Assembly: GCA_965226565.1 (NCBI GenBank)
Contig: CBDDDI010000004.1
Location: 186,001-250,000, forward strand
Source of the DNA: SZUA-444 sp965226565
GTDB taxonomy: Bacteria; Bacillota; Clostridia; Oscillospirales; Ruminococcaceae
DNA length: 64,000 bases
Direction: 5' to 3'
Shown here: piece after piece, positions 41,638-50,633 of the stretch
Position numbering within the stretch: position 1 is the stretch's first letter
Layout: each line of letters starts with the position of its first letter
Notes under the pieces: model-generated
What the model saw: only the letters and a program-made list of their open reading frames with translations
Told to the model about the DNA's origin: nothing
The model's database searches: none
Made by a program: the position numbers and the translations under genes

Positions 41638-44313
41638 ATGCTTGATATTATTGAAAAAAACTATGACGACAGAATTACTAAATTAGGATTATCTTCAAAA
41701 CAAGCAAAAGATAGACTAGACGAATTTGGATATAACAAACTTGCAGAAAAGAAAAAATCACAAGCTTCTACATTATTTTTGAACCAATTCAAAAACACGC
41801 TTACTATTATATTGTTAATTTCTACAGTTATTTCTGTTTTTCTAGGAGAAATATATGATGCTATAACAATAATTATTATAGTATTAATAAACTCTATTTT
41901 AGGTTTTATACAAGAGTTTAAAACAGAAAAAACATTAGAAACACTTGAAAAAATGACATCTCCTATGGCAAAAGTTTATCGTGATGATGAACTGATTGAA
42001 ATAGAAAGTGAAAAAATTGTACCTGGAGATATTTTTGAAATAGAAGCTGGAGACAAAGTTCCATGTGACGCTTTAATATTATCATCACAATCACTTTTTG
42101 CTGATGAATCTATATTAACAGGAGAAGCTATACCTGTTGAAAAAATTCATGCTGCTACTTGTGATGAAAATATAACTTTAAATCTTGAACATATAGCATA
42201 TATGGGAACAATTATTACTAAAGGTACTGCTCAATGTAGAGCAATTTCCACTGGTATGAAAACTCAAATGGGCAAAGTAAGCAATATGCTTGAATCTATT
42301 AAGCAAGAACAAACTCCTTTGCAAAAAAGACTTGGAGAATTAGGAAGAATAATAGCAATTATATGTATGGTTATTTGCTTTATTGTTTTTATTGCAGGTG
42401 TTTTAAGAGGAGAACCAATTTTTGATATGCTTATGACTGGAATAACAATAGCAATTGCTGCAATTCCAGAAGGTTTACCTGCAGCTGTTACAATTGCTCT
42501 AGCTTTAGCTGTTAACAAAATGCTTAAGAAAAATGCATTAGTACATAAACTTCATTCTGTAGAAACATTAGGTTGTGCTTCTGTTATTTGTTCTGATAAA
42601 ACTGGAACTATTACTGAAAACAAAATGTCTGTTACAAAAATTAGCACATTAAATCATGATTATGAAGTAACAGGAACAGGACACAAAATCTCAGGTGATA
42701 TTTTATTTAATAATAATAGAGTAGATACTGAACTTGATATAAATTTAAAACAAATTCTTACATGTTCTGTGCTTTGCAACAACGCAAGCATTTCTAAATA
42801 TCAAACTATGGGAAAACGTGATATTTCAACATCATTTAAACGTAGAAATTGGGTTGCAATTGGAGATCCAACAGAAACAGCTTTACTTATAGCTGCTGCA
42901 AAATCAAATATAACAAAAGATAATCTTAGTACCATATTAAAAAGAACACATGAAATTCCTTTTGATAGTGAAACTAAATGTATGAAAGTTATTGTTAAAG
43001 ATAATGATAATAGGAAAATGTGTTTTGCAAAAGGTGCTGTTGATATTATAATTAAGCAATGTGAGTATATCCAAACTTCTAAAGGTATAGTAAAATTAAC
43101 GGATAACATTGCTGAAAAAATCATTGAGAAAAATGAAGATTTAGCTTCAAATGCATTAAGAGTAATTGGATTTGCTGGAAAAGAACTAGTAGATGAAAAT
43201 GATGATATTAATAATTCTTTAATCTTTTTTGGCATGATGGGAATGATTGATCCACCTAGAATAGAAGCTAAAAAAGCTATAAAAGCATGTGATAAAGCTA
43301 ATATAAAAACTGTGATGATAACTGGAGACCACAAAATTACTGCATGCGCAATAGCAAAACAAGCAGGAATTTTGAAAAAAGATTGTATTGCTTTGACTGG
43401 TGAAGAAATTTCTAAAATGGATGATGAAGAACTCAAAGAATGTATTGACAATGTTTCTGTATTTGCAAGAGTAAATCCATCAGACAAACTCAAAATTGTT
43501 AAAGCTTTTAAAGCAAAAGGACATATTGTTGCTATGACTGGTGATGGAGTTAACGACGCTCCAGCAATAAAAGAAGCTAATATTGGCGTTTCTATGGGAA
43601 TAACAGGAACTGATGTTACAAAACAAGCTGCTGATGTTATTCTTTTGGATGATAATTTTGCAACTTTAGTATCTGCTGTTGTTCAAGGCAGAACTATATA
43701 CCAAAACATCAGAAAATTTGTGAGATATCTTTTGTCATGCAACATTGGTGAAGTTCTAACAATGTTCCTTGGAATAATTATGGGAATGCCTATGGTGCTT
43801 TTGCCAACACAAATTTTACTTGTAAACCTTGCAACAGACGGTTTACCAGCGATAGCTTTAGGATTAGAACCTCCTGAAGATGACATATTAAACACATCTC
43901 CACGAAAAGCAACAGATAGCTTTTTTAATGGTGGATTAATGAATAAAATTGTTTTTAGAGGAATTTTAATTGGTTTGGCAACTCTTGCAACATTTACAAC
44001 TTTAATGCGAACAGGTGCAAATATCGAAGTTTGTAGAACAGGTGCATTATTCACCTTAATTGTTTCACAGCTAGTACATTGTTTTGAGTGCAAAAGTGAA
44101 ACAAAAGGACTTTTTAGTATAAACATATTTAATAATACATTTATGTTTATTTCAGTTGTTATTTCAGCATTAATATTGCTTGCGACAATATATTTGCCAT
44201 GCTTACAAATCGTATTCTCAACAGTAGCTTTAAATAGACAACAAGTTTTAATATCAACAGGTTATGCTTTAATTATAGCTATTATTTCATCCATTTTAAA
44301 ATTTAGAAAATAA
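41638..44313 (+). CDS. P-type Ca2+-transporting ATPase (SERCA/PMR1-like)
   Basis: 891 residues with the full P2-type layout: N-terminal GLSSKQAKDRLDEFGYNKL, actuator loop LTGEA (usually TGES), M4 motif AAIPEGLPAAV, phosphorylation site CSDKTGTITENKM, hinge MTGDGVNDAPAIKEANIG and M6 motif NLATDGLPAIALG. The M4 Glu and M6 Asn/Asp residues are the calcium ligands, so calcium export is the best call. It is a membrane protein with about ten segments. A GAAAGGA site precedes the ATG. Confidence 0.93.
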   Translation: MLDIIEKNYDDRITKLGLSSKQAKDRLDEFGYNKLAEKKKSQASTLFLNQFKNTLTIILLISTVISVFLGEIYDAITIIIIVLINSILGFIQEFKTEKTLETLEKMTSPMAKVYRDDELIEIESEKIVPGDIFEIEAGDKVPCDALILSSQSLFADESILTGEAIPVEKIHAATCDENITLNLEHIAYMGTIITKGTAQCRAISTGMKTQMGKVSNMLESIKQEQTPLQKRLGELGRIIAIICMVICFIVFIAGVLRGEPIFDMLMTGITIAIAAIPEGLPAAVTIALALAVNKMLKKNALVHKLHSVETLGCASVICSDKTGTITENKMSVTKISTLNHDYEVTGTGHKISGDILFNNNRVDTELDINLKQILTCSVLCNNASISKYQTMGKRDISTSFKRRNWVAIGDPTETALLIAAAKSNITKDNLSTILKRTHEIPFDSETKCMKVIVKDNDNRKMCFAKGAVDIIIKQCEYIQTSKGIVKLTDNIAEKIIEKNEDLASNALRVIGFAGKELVDENDDINNSLIFFGMMGMIDPPRIEAKKAIKACDKANIKTVMITGDHKITACAIAKQAGILKKDCIALTGEEISKMDDEELKECIDNVSVFARVNPSDKLKIVKAFKAKGHIVAMTGDGVNDAPAIKEANIGVSMGITGTDVTKQAADVILLDDNFATLVSAVVQGRTIYQNIRKFVRYLLSCNIGEVLTMFLGIIMGMPMVLLPTQILLVNLATDGLPAIALGLEPPEDDILNTSPRKATDSFFNGGLMNKIVFRGILIGLATLATFTTLMRTGANIEVCRTGALFTLIVSQLVHCFECKSETKGLFSINIFNNTFMFISVVISALILLATIYLPCLQIVFSTVALNRQQVLISTGYALIIAIISSILKFRK

Positions 44314-44333
44314 ATCTATTTGTTTTTATGAGT

Positions 44334-44693
44334 CTATGTATGAAACTGTTGACCCAATCCGAAACTTATTTGTAAGGCACTATTAACTTGTGACATTGAA
44401 TTAATATTTAATTCTCCCATTTTTTCTTTTAATCTTTTCTTATCAATTGTTCTTATTTGCTCAAGTAAAACTACCGAATCTTTCGCAAGTCCACAGTTAT
44501 TTCCTTGGAGTTCGATATGTGTAGGTAGTTTTGCTTTTTCTTTTTGACTAGTAATCGCAGCTGCAATAACAGTTGGACTATGTTTATTTCCAACATTATT
44601 CTGAACTATTAACACAGGTCTAACACCACCTTGTTCAGAACCAATTACAGGACTTAAATCTGCGTAATAAATTTCTCCTCTTTTAATAGACAC
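44334..44693 (-). CDS. MazF/NdoA (EndoA)-type mRNA interferase, without adjacent antitoxin
   Basis: 119 residues, PemK/MazF fold. MSIKRGEIYYADLSPVIGSEQGGVRPVLIVQNNVGNKHSPTVIAAAIT is close to Bacillus EndoA, a ribosome-independent endoribonuclease; the catalytic Arg (GGVRP) and Thr (AAITSQ) are present. The start is GTG, 10 nt after AGGAG. In Bacillus the antitoxin EndoAI is encoded just upstream; here the 200 nt upstream hold no open frame long enough. A perfect palindrome TGTAAATA-G-TATTTACA lies at 44724-44740. Confidence 0.9.
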   Translation of the reverse strand: MSIKRGEIYYADLSPVIGSEQGGVRPVLIVQNNVGNKHSPTVIAAAITSQKEKAKLPTHIELQGNNCGLAKDSVVLLEQIRTIDKKRLKEKMGELNINSMSQVNSALQISFGLGQQFHT

Positions 44694-44723
44694 TTAAATG
44701 CAACTCCTATAAATTTATTTCGT

Positions 44724-44740
44724 TGTAAATAGTATTTACA
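44724..44740. promoter_or_regulatory. Perfect palindrome upstream of the mazF-like gene
   Basis: TGTAAATA and TATTTACA arms around a single G, 31 nt before the GTG start. This could be the operator of an autoregulator or antitoxin; inference only. Confidence 0.4.
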
Positions 44741-44834
44741 GTTACTCATATTTTTAATCATTACCCATAAAAAAATTGAGGAGTAAATTTTTTGGGACTA
44801 CTGTATACTATGTAAATTTATAGAATATTGACAC

Positions 44835-44886
44835 AAAAAAGCACCTAACATAAACCGCTTTACAGCTTATGTTAAGTGCTTTTATT
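44835..44886 (-). terminator. Terminator of the lipoprotein gene
   Basis: A long minus-strand stem (AAAAGCAC-TTAACATAA / TTATGTTAGGTGCTTTT) followed by T6. Confidence 0.9.
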
Positions 44887-44896
44887 TTATTATTAA

Positions 44897-45514
44897 TTAA
44901 CCAATATAATCTCTAGTTTCTTCTTTATCAGAAAATGTGACAGTTAATGCGATTCCTGAATAACAATTTGATTTTTTAAATTGATCAATGTCATAACAAG
45001 GATCACTAGCATTTTTCAAATCTACTTTAAACCACAAAGGTATTTCTTTTCCTATTTCTATTTTAACAGGCTCAGAAGCAACAGCGCTATAATTCACTTG
45101 TGCTTTTTCATTTTGAACATACTTAGTATCAACTTTACTAGTAACACCTTTACATGAGAACATGTATTTATTATCACAAAGCATAAATCTTATTTGTTTC
45201 TCATCAATAAAAGCAGCTGAATCAAATTCCTCTATCCATTTACCATCTTTATAAATCCAGACTTTAACTTTTGCAGATTTAATTGTATCATCTAGATTAA
45301 AATCAAATACTTTAAGATTCTTATTGATTTCAAAAGCTGATAAAATCTGTTCTGTGTTTTTCGAAAATTTGTGTAATTTAATTGTATTAACTTCTTCCAA
45401 TTTAATTGTTGATGATGAATCTTCTTTTTTTACATTATCAACTTTTTTTGATGTACCATTACAACCAGTTAACATTAACGCAAATAATAATATTATCGAT
45501 ATTAATCTTTTCAT
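44897..45514 (-). CDS. Lipoprotein of unknown function
   Basis: 205 residues. A short signal MKRLISIILLFALMLTGC with a proper lipobox (LTGC) predicts lipid attachment outside the membrane. The mature part is rich in Lys and Asp and mostly beta-like (VKVWIYKDGKWIEEFDSAAF, VNYSAVASEPVKIEIGKEIPLWFKVDL). I do not recognise a family. The ATG at 45514 is 8 nt after GGAG; a GTG at 45523 overlaps that site. It has its own terminator. Confidence 0.75.
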   Translation of the reverse strand: MKRLISIILLFALMLTGCNGTSKKVDNVKKEDSSSTIKLEEVNTIKLHKFSKNTEQILSAFEINKNLKVFDFNLDDTIKSAKVKVWIYKDGKWIEEFDSAAFIDEKQIRFMLCDNKYMFSCKGVTSKVDTKYVQNEKAQVNYSAVASEPVKIEIGKEIPLWFKVDLKNASDPCYDIDQFKKSNCYSGIALTVTFSDKEETRDYIG

Positions 45515-45593
45515 ATTGCACACTCCTTATATAGTATATCATTTTATTGTAATATTATAACATATTATGTAATTTTATTCAATATAGCTTACA

Positions 45594-45632
45594 CATAAAA
45601 ACAAAGCCTGAAAATAATCAAGCTTTGTTATT
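45594..45632 (-). terminator. Terminator of spo0A
   Basis: Minus-strand AACAAAGCTTG / CAGGCTTTGTT stem with an 8-9 nt loop, followed by T5. Confidence 0.82.
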
Positions 45633-45643
45633 TTTATAAATTT

Positions 45644-46429
45644 TTAAAATGCCTTAATTAAACTTTTATATTTCAATCTGATTTTATCAGTAACCAATGC
45701 AACGAACTCACTATTTGTAGGCTTTCCTTTTCCAGTATTTATTGTATAACCAAAGAATGAATTCAAAGTTTCTAAATTTCCTCTATCCCAAGCAATTTCA
45801 ATAGCATGACGAATTGCTCTTTCTACTCTCGACGAAGTAGTTTTAAATTTCTTAGCAACAGATGGATATAAAACTTTTGTAACACTTTCTAATTTACTCG
45901 CATCATTAACTGATTGAATTATAGCTTCTCTCAAATAATGATATCCTTTTATATGTGCAGGAACACCAATTTGATGAATAATATCAGTAACAACTACTTC
46001 TAAATTTGAAGCTTGTGTTTTCTTTTCTAAATCTATTTCAGACTCACGAACAGAATTATTACCAATCAACGCATTAATCCTATCGCCAAGTGTTGTAACC
46101 TCAAAAGGTCTCAGCATAAAATAAGCCGCGCCACTTTCCATTACTTGTTTTTCAATAAATGGATTGTCGTAAGTACTTGTGACAATAAATATTGGTTTTT
46201 TGTACACACTTACTTGGATCTTTTTCATTAGTTCAATTGCATCAAGGTTTGGCATTACTGCGTCAATAACGACTACCTCAGGCATTTCATTTTTTATTGC
46301 GTCAAATAAAGTTAGTCCGTCTTTTGCCCTTGCCACAACAAAAAAGCCCATTGTTCTTAAAGTATTTGCACAGGAAACTCCGTAATCAGCGCTATCATCG
46401 CCAATTAAAACTTTAATTTTATTAGTCAT
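45644..46429 (-). CDS. spo0A: Sporulation master regulator Spo0A
   Basis: 261 residues. Residues 1-120 form a response-regulator receiver domain with acidic pocket (GDDS), the phosphorylated Asp in VVVIDAVMPN and Lys further on. Residues 145-260 match the Spo0A DNA-binding domain: VTDIIHQIGVPAHIKGYHYLREAI, the recognition helix KFKTTSSRVERAIRHAIEIAWDRGN, and the sigma-interaction region GKGKPTNSEFVALVTDKIRL. It controls entry into sporulation. A GGAGGGG site precedes the ATG. Tandem 0A boxes lie about 100 nt upstream. spoIVB is not next to it. Confidence 0.97.
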   Translation of the reverse strand: MTNKIKVLIGDDSADYGVSCANTLRTMGFFVVARAKDGLTLFDAIKNEMPEVVVIDAVMPNLDAIELMKKIQVSVYKKPIFIVTSTYDNPFIEKQVMESGAAYFMLRPFEVTTLGDRINALIGNNSVRESEIDLEKKTQASNLEVVVTDIIHQIGVPAHIKGYHYLREAIIQSVNDASKLESVTKVLYPSVAKKFKTTSSRVERAIRHAIEIAWDRGNLETLNSFFGYTINTGKGKPTNSEFVALVTDKIRLKYKSLIKAF

Positions 46430-46462
46430 TTCTACCCCTCCGATGTTTTTTATTTCTTACAT

Positions 46463-46491
46463 ATATTACCATATTTTTTTGCATTAAACAA
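46463..46491 (-). promoter_or_regulatory. Possible sigma-A-type promoter of spo0A
   Basis: Minus-strand TTGTTT (46486-46491), 17-nt spacer, TAATAT (46463-46468). Confidence 0.5.
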
Positions 46492-46520
46492 TACAAAATC
46501 CAAAAAATTACAATTTTTTA

Positions 46521-46537
46521 TGCGACACAATTCGACA
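46521..46537 (-). promoter_or_regulatory. Tandem Spo0A boxes upstream of spo0A
   Basis: Minus strand: exact TGTCGAA (46537-46531) and TGTCGCA (46527-46521, one mismatch), 10 bp apart and in the same orientation, so on the same face of the helix. This is the layout bound by Spo0A dimers and suggests autoregulation. Confidence 0.75.
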
Positions 46538-46677
46538 ATATGTTCTTTTTTATAGTACATTCCCATATTTTAAAGCATAATTCCTGTTACGTCAATAATT
46601 GAGTAAAAAAAATAACAAAACTTTTCTTAAAAATATATATATTACTAAACGAGAAAATTTAATTTATCTATTATGCA

Positions 46678-46710
46678 CAAAAAAGATGAGCACATAAAAA
46701 TACTCATCAT
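46678..46710 (-). terminator. Terminator of the aromatic operon
   Basis: Minus-strand GATGAG / CTCATC stem with a 12-nt loop followed by T6, about 30 nt after the aroQ stop. Confidence 0.8.
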
Positions 46711-46742
46711 TTTCTATTAATATATATTTAATAAAATATCAA

Positions 46743-47180
46743 TTAACTTTTTTCAACATAGTTAATAATATAATCTATTGCGTTTATATAACCTTTTAAT
46801 CCTTGATTTATCACTGATTTTACACAAAAACTTTTAATAAACGAATGTTTGCGAAAATCCTCACGTGAAGAAATATCAGAAATATGTACTTCTACAGTAG
46901 GAATATTAACTGATTTTAAAGCATCAAAAATAGCAACACTAGTATGTGTATATGCAGCAGGATTAATGACAATTGCATCTACTTTTTGATAAGCACTTTG
47001 AATTTTATCAACAATATCACCTTCATGATTTGATTGATAACAATCAACAAACACACCTTTTTCTTTACAATGTTCATTTATCATATCAACAAGGCCTTTA
47101 TAAGATACATCTCCATAAATATCTTTTTCACGAACACCAAGCATATTTATATTTGGACCATTAATAACCAAGAGCTTCAT
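46743..47180 (-). CDS. aroQ: Type II 3-dehydroquinate dehydratase
   Basis: 145 residues, the small dodecameric type. It removes water from 3-dehydroquinate. The lid loop LVINGPNINMLGVREKDIYG holds the catalytic Tyr; CYQSNHEGDIVDKI, INPAAYTHTSVAI with the catalytic His, and VEVHISDISSRE are intact. It overlaps the end of aroE-aroK by 20 nt and is the last gene of the operon. Confidence 0.96.
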   Translation of the reverse strand: MKLLVINGPNINMLGVREKDIYGDVSYKGLVDMINEHCKEKGVFVDCYQSNHEGDIVDKIQSAYQKVDAIVINPAAYTHTSVAIFDALKSVNIPTVEVHISDISSREDFRKHSFIKSFCVKSVINQGLKGYINAIDYIINYVEKS

Positions 47181-48399
47181 AATAAACCTCCTCCAAAGAT
47201 TTCACTGTTTCTTCTAATGAGCCGTTATTTTGAAGTTTAACATCACATGCAAGATTATAAAATTCTTTTCTATCTCTAGCTAATTTTTCAAGTTCTAAAT
47301 TATTTTTAGAAAGTGGTCTATTTTCTGTTGCAAGAAGATTTATATCACGTTCAACACAAACTACAATTGAATTTTGCTTCAAATTGTGTCTATTTTCTTC
47401 TCTTATAACAGCTCCACCACCTGCTGAAATAACAAAATTTTTCTCTAAAGAATATTCAGCAATAATTTTCGTTTCTAAATCTCTAAAAACTTGCTCTCCA
47501 TCAGTTTCAAATATCTCAGCTATTGATTTTTTTGCTTTTTTAGCAATTTCATAATCAATATCAACAAATTTCATTCCTATTTTATCAGCAAAAATCTTAC
47601 CTATAGTACTTTTTCCACATCCAGGCATACCAACAAGAACAAGATTTGAAATATTTTTTCGTATATCAGCCTCAATTTTATCTATTTGAGAATCAGCAAT
47701 AGTTTTGTTACTAAAATACTCAGCAGCATATTTCGCTTGAGCAACAAGCATAGTTAAACCAGAATTACAAAGCAAATTTTGCTCTTGAGCTCTAATAATA
47801 AGCTCTGTTTTTAAAGGATTGTAAACAACATCAAGCACACCAAAAAGCTTTGGAAATCTTTTTAAATCAACAATACACTCACCATTATTAGGATACATTC
47901 CAACAGGAGTTGTATTAATAATTATATGCGTATCCACAAGATTATATATATTATTATAATCAAATTCACCAGTACGAGAAATCCTAGTAATAGATTTAGC
48001 ATTTAAATCTTTAGAAACAGCTTTAACAGTAAGACTTGTTGCACCTTTTCCTAAAATTATAACATTTTTATTATTAAAATCAATTCCAGTTTTTTTAACA
48101 AGATACAAAAATCCATTATAATCAGTATTATGTCCAAACAAACTACCATCAAAACGTTTAACAATTGTATTAACACATCCAATAGATTTAGCTGCATCAG
48201 AAAACTCATCACAATAAGGAATAACAGATTGTTTATAAGGAATTGTAACATTAATACCTAAAAAATCTTTTTTTTTCATAAAATCATCAAACTCTTCTTT
48301 TGCAACAGGATGTAAATCATATTCATAATCACAAAGTGACTCATGAATAGGTTTTGAAAAACTATGACCTAATTTTTCTCCAATAAGTCCATACTTCAT
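47161..48399 (-). CDS. aroEK: Bifunctional shikimate dehydrogenase / shikimate kinase (AroE-AroK fusion)
   Basis: 412 residues. The first 265 or so match AroE: MKYGLIGEKLGHSFSKPIHESL, NVTIPYKQSVIPYCDE with the catalytic Lys, and NTTPVGMYPN; it reduces 3-dehydroshikimate with NADPH. The remaining part is shikimate kinase: Walker A GMPGCGKSTIGK, DIDYEIAKKAKKSIAEIF and the SAGGGAVIREENR substrate loop. The two catalyse consecutive steps, so the fusion is sensible. It starts 3 nt after pheA. Confidence 0.95.
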   Translation of the reverse strand: MKYGLIGEKLGHSFSKPIHESLCDYEYDLHPVAKEEFDDFMKKKDFLGINVTIPYKQSVIPYCDEFSDAAKSIGCVNTIVKRFDGSLFGHNTDYNGFLYLVKKTGIDFNNKNVIILGKGATSLTVKAVSKDLNAKSITRISRTGEFDYNNIYNLVDTHIIINTTPVGMYPNNGECIVDLKRFPKLFGVLDVVYNPLKTELIIRAQEQNLLCNSGLTMLVAQAKYAAEYFSNKTIADSQIDKIEADIRKNISNLVLVGMPGCGKSTIGKIFADKIGMKFVDIDYEIAKKAKKSIAEIFETDGEQVFRDLETKIIAEYSLEKNFVISAGGGAVIREENRHNLKQNSIVVCVERDINLLATENRPLSKNNLELEKLARDRKEFYNLACDVKLQNNGSLEETVKSLEEVYYEALGY

Positions 48400-48402
48400 A
48401 AT

Positions 48403-49542
48403 TTAAACCTCACTATAATTTCCGAGGAAAGTAAACACATCGCTTGTATTAGCAAGATTACAAAGCAAATCCATTACACCATTAGAAAGAACTGATGCTT
48501 CCAAATCAAAATAAAATAAAAATTCAAAATCTTTTCCACTAATAGGCCTGCTTTCAAGCTTTGTAAGGTTTAATCCAAGAGATGCAAATCTTGATAACAT
48601 ATCACGTAACGAGCCTGGTTTGTGTTTTAAAGACATAACAATAGATATCTTTGAAGCACCAGAATAAATCTCCATATCTCTTGAAATACAAATAAATCTA
48701 GTATAATTATTTCCATCATTCTGAACTTCATTTTCAATTACAGAAAGATCATACAATTTTGCACAATTAGATGAAGAAATTGCAGCAACATCATTACTAT
48801 CACTTTCTGAGGCCATTTTTGCTGCAACAGCAGTGTTTTCACAAACATGTATTTTAATATCAAAATTTTCTTTCAAAAATTCGCTACATTGACCAAGTGC
48901 CTGTTCATGAGAATAAATGTGTTTAATATCAGAAAGTTTAGCTCCTTTTTTAGCAAGCAATGAATGTGAAACATGAAATTTGATACTTTTTGCAATATAA
49001 AAATGATGCTTTTGGATTAAATCATAAACTTCATTAACAGATCCATATGAACTATTTTCAATAGGCAAAATTCCATATTTACAAAGACCTTTTTCCACAG
49101 CTTGAAAAACTGCTTCAAAATTACGAAAATATAAAATATTTCCTTTAGGAAACAATTTATCACAAGCTTGTTGAGAATATGAACCTTCAATTCCTTGACA
49201 TGCTACAATTGCTTTTTGTGGAAAAACTTTTTCTGTGTTTTTTATAGAATCTTCAACCATATTTCTTAATGGATGATCTGTAACAATTGAGTTTGATTGA
49301 TATGCTCTGCTTAAATTAAACAACTCAGAAAACAATATTCTCGAGTAATTCTCCATTTCTTCACCAGATTTTTGACCTATATCATAAAGAATATCTCTTT
49401 CTCTTTCTGGATCAAAAATAGGCTTATTATTTTGTTTTTTGTATTTCGCAACTTCTGACGAAATTTGCATTCTTTCTAAAAAAAGTTCAAGCATTTGATC
49501 ATTTATACTATCAATTTTCTCTCTTAAATCTTTGATATCCAT
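48403..49542 (-). CDS. pheA: Bifunctional chorismate mutase / prephenate dehydratase
   Basis: 379 residues: an AroQ-type chorismate mutase helix bundle (LREKIDSINDQMLELFLERM, about 1-85), a prephenate dehydratase domain (CQGIEGSYSQQACDKLF, GILPIENSSYGSVNEVYDLI, NNYTRFICISRD) and a C-terminal ACT domain (KPGSLRDMLSRFASLGLNLTKLESRP) that usually binds phenylalanine for feedback inhibition. It leads from chorismate to phenylpyruvate. It overlaps aroC by 19 nt. Confidence 0.96.
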   Translation of the reverse strand: MDIKDLREKIDSINDQMLELFLERMQISSEVAKYKKQNNKPIFDPERERDILYDIGQKSGEEMENYSRILFSELFNLSRAYQSNSIVTDHPLRNMVEDSIKNTEKVFPQKAIVACQGIEGSYSQQACDKLFPKGNILYFRNFEAVFQAVEKGLCKYGILPIENSSYGSVNEVYDLIQKHHFYIAKSIKFHVSHSLLAKKGAKLSDIKHIYSHEQALGQCSEFLKENFDIKIHVCENTAVAAKMASESDSNDVAAISSSNCAKLYDLSVIENEVQNDGNNYTRFICISRDMEIYSGASKISIVMSLKHKPGSLRDMLSRFASLGLNLTKLESRPISGKDFEFLFYFDLEASVLSNGVMDLLCNLANTSDVFTFLGNYSEV

Positions 49543-50633
49543 TTTTGCCTACCTCTTTCTTCTAATAATAAATCACAAATTGCTATATTAGCAACAGATT
49601 CTACACAAGGAACTGCTCTTTGAACAATACAAGGATCATGACGACCTGTTATCTTAAGTTTTGTATTTTTTTTATCACATAAATCAACAGAATTTTGTTC
49701 TTTTAAAATTGATGGAGTTGGTTTAAAAGCAACTTTAAATATTAATGGCATACCTGTTGTAATTCCTCCGAGAATTCCTCCATGACGATTAGTTGAAGTT
49801 TTTATTTTCTCACCATCATATTCAAACTCATCATTATGAATACTGCCTCTTAATTTTGATGAATTAAAACCTTCTCCAAATTCAATACCTTTAACTGCTG
49901 GAACAGAAAACATTAATGCAGATATTTTACTTTCAACACTATCATAAATAGGTTCACCTAGTCCAACCGGAAGTCCTGTTACAACACACTGAATAACTCC
50001 ACCTATAGAATCTCCATCATTTCTAGCATTATCAATTTCATTCATCATTTTTTCTGCTGATATATTATCAATAACTGGAAAATCTTTTTCAGCTACATTT
50101 TTAAGTGCATTAATATCTGGATTGACATTATCAATATCTATATCTTTTTCAAATCCTATAGAATAAATACGTGCAAAAACTTGTATATCTTGATTTTGTA
50201 AAATCTGTTTTGTTAAAGCACCTGCAAAACATAATGGAGCAGTAAGTCTTCCTGAAAATTGACCACCACCACGTATATCATTAAAACCATTGTATTTAAC
50301 TGATGCTGGATAATCAGAATGCATTGGTCTTGGAATATTTTTAAGTTTGTCATAATCTTTTGAACGTGTATTATTATTTTCAATAACTGCACAAACTGGT
50401 GCTCCACAAGTTGTATTATCTACTAAACCAGAAAGGATTTTAGGTTTGTCAGCCTCTTGACGTGTAGTTGAAAAACGATTTTTTCCAGGAGCTCTTCTTT
50501 GCATAAAACTTTCAACTTTATTTATATCAAATTCAATTCCAGATGGCAATCCATCAACAACAACTCCTATAGAATCACTATGCGATTGTCCAAAAGTAGT
50601 AATTTTTATCATATTTCCAAAACTAGACGACAT
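49524..50633 (-). CDS. aroC: Chorismate synthase
   Basis: 369 residues. It turns EPSP into chorismate using reduced FMN. The signatures GQSHSDSIGVVVDGLPSGI, RRAPGKNRFSTTRQEAD, RGGGQFSGRLTAPL and GRHDPCIVQRAVPCVESVANI are intact. It overlaps the end of aroA by 11 nt and its own AGGAGG lies inside aroA. Confidence 0.97.
   Translation of the reverse strand: MSSSFGNMIKITTFGQSHSDSIGVVVDGLPSGIEFDINKVESFMQRRAPGKNRFSTTRQEADKPKILSGLVDNTTCGAPVCAVIENNNTRSKDYDKLKNIPRPMHSDYPASVKYNGFNDIRGGGQFSGRLTAPLCFAGALTKQILQNQDIQVFARIYSIGFEKDIDIDNVNPDINALKNVAEKDFPVIDNISAEKMMNEIDNARNDGDSIGGVIQCVVTGLPVGLGEPIYDSVESKISALMFSVPAVKGIEFGEGFNSSKLRGSIHNDEFEYDGEKIKTSTNRHGGILGGITTGMPLIFKVAFKPTPSILKEQNSVDLCDKKNTKLKITGRHDPCIVQRAVPCVESVANIAICDLLLEERGRQKWISKI

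Noticed and set aside
44693..44860. A 31-codon frame overlapping the mazF-like start as an antitoxin
   Set aside because: It has no ribosome site, overlaps the toxin gene in another frame and is too short for a known antitoxin.
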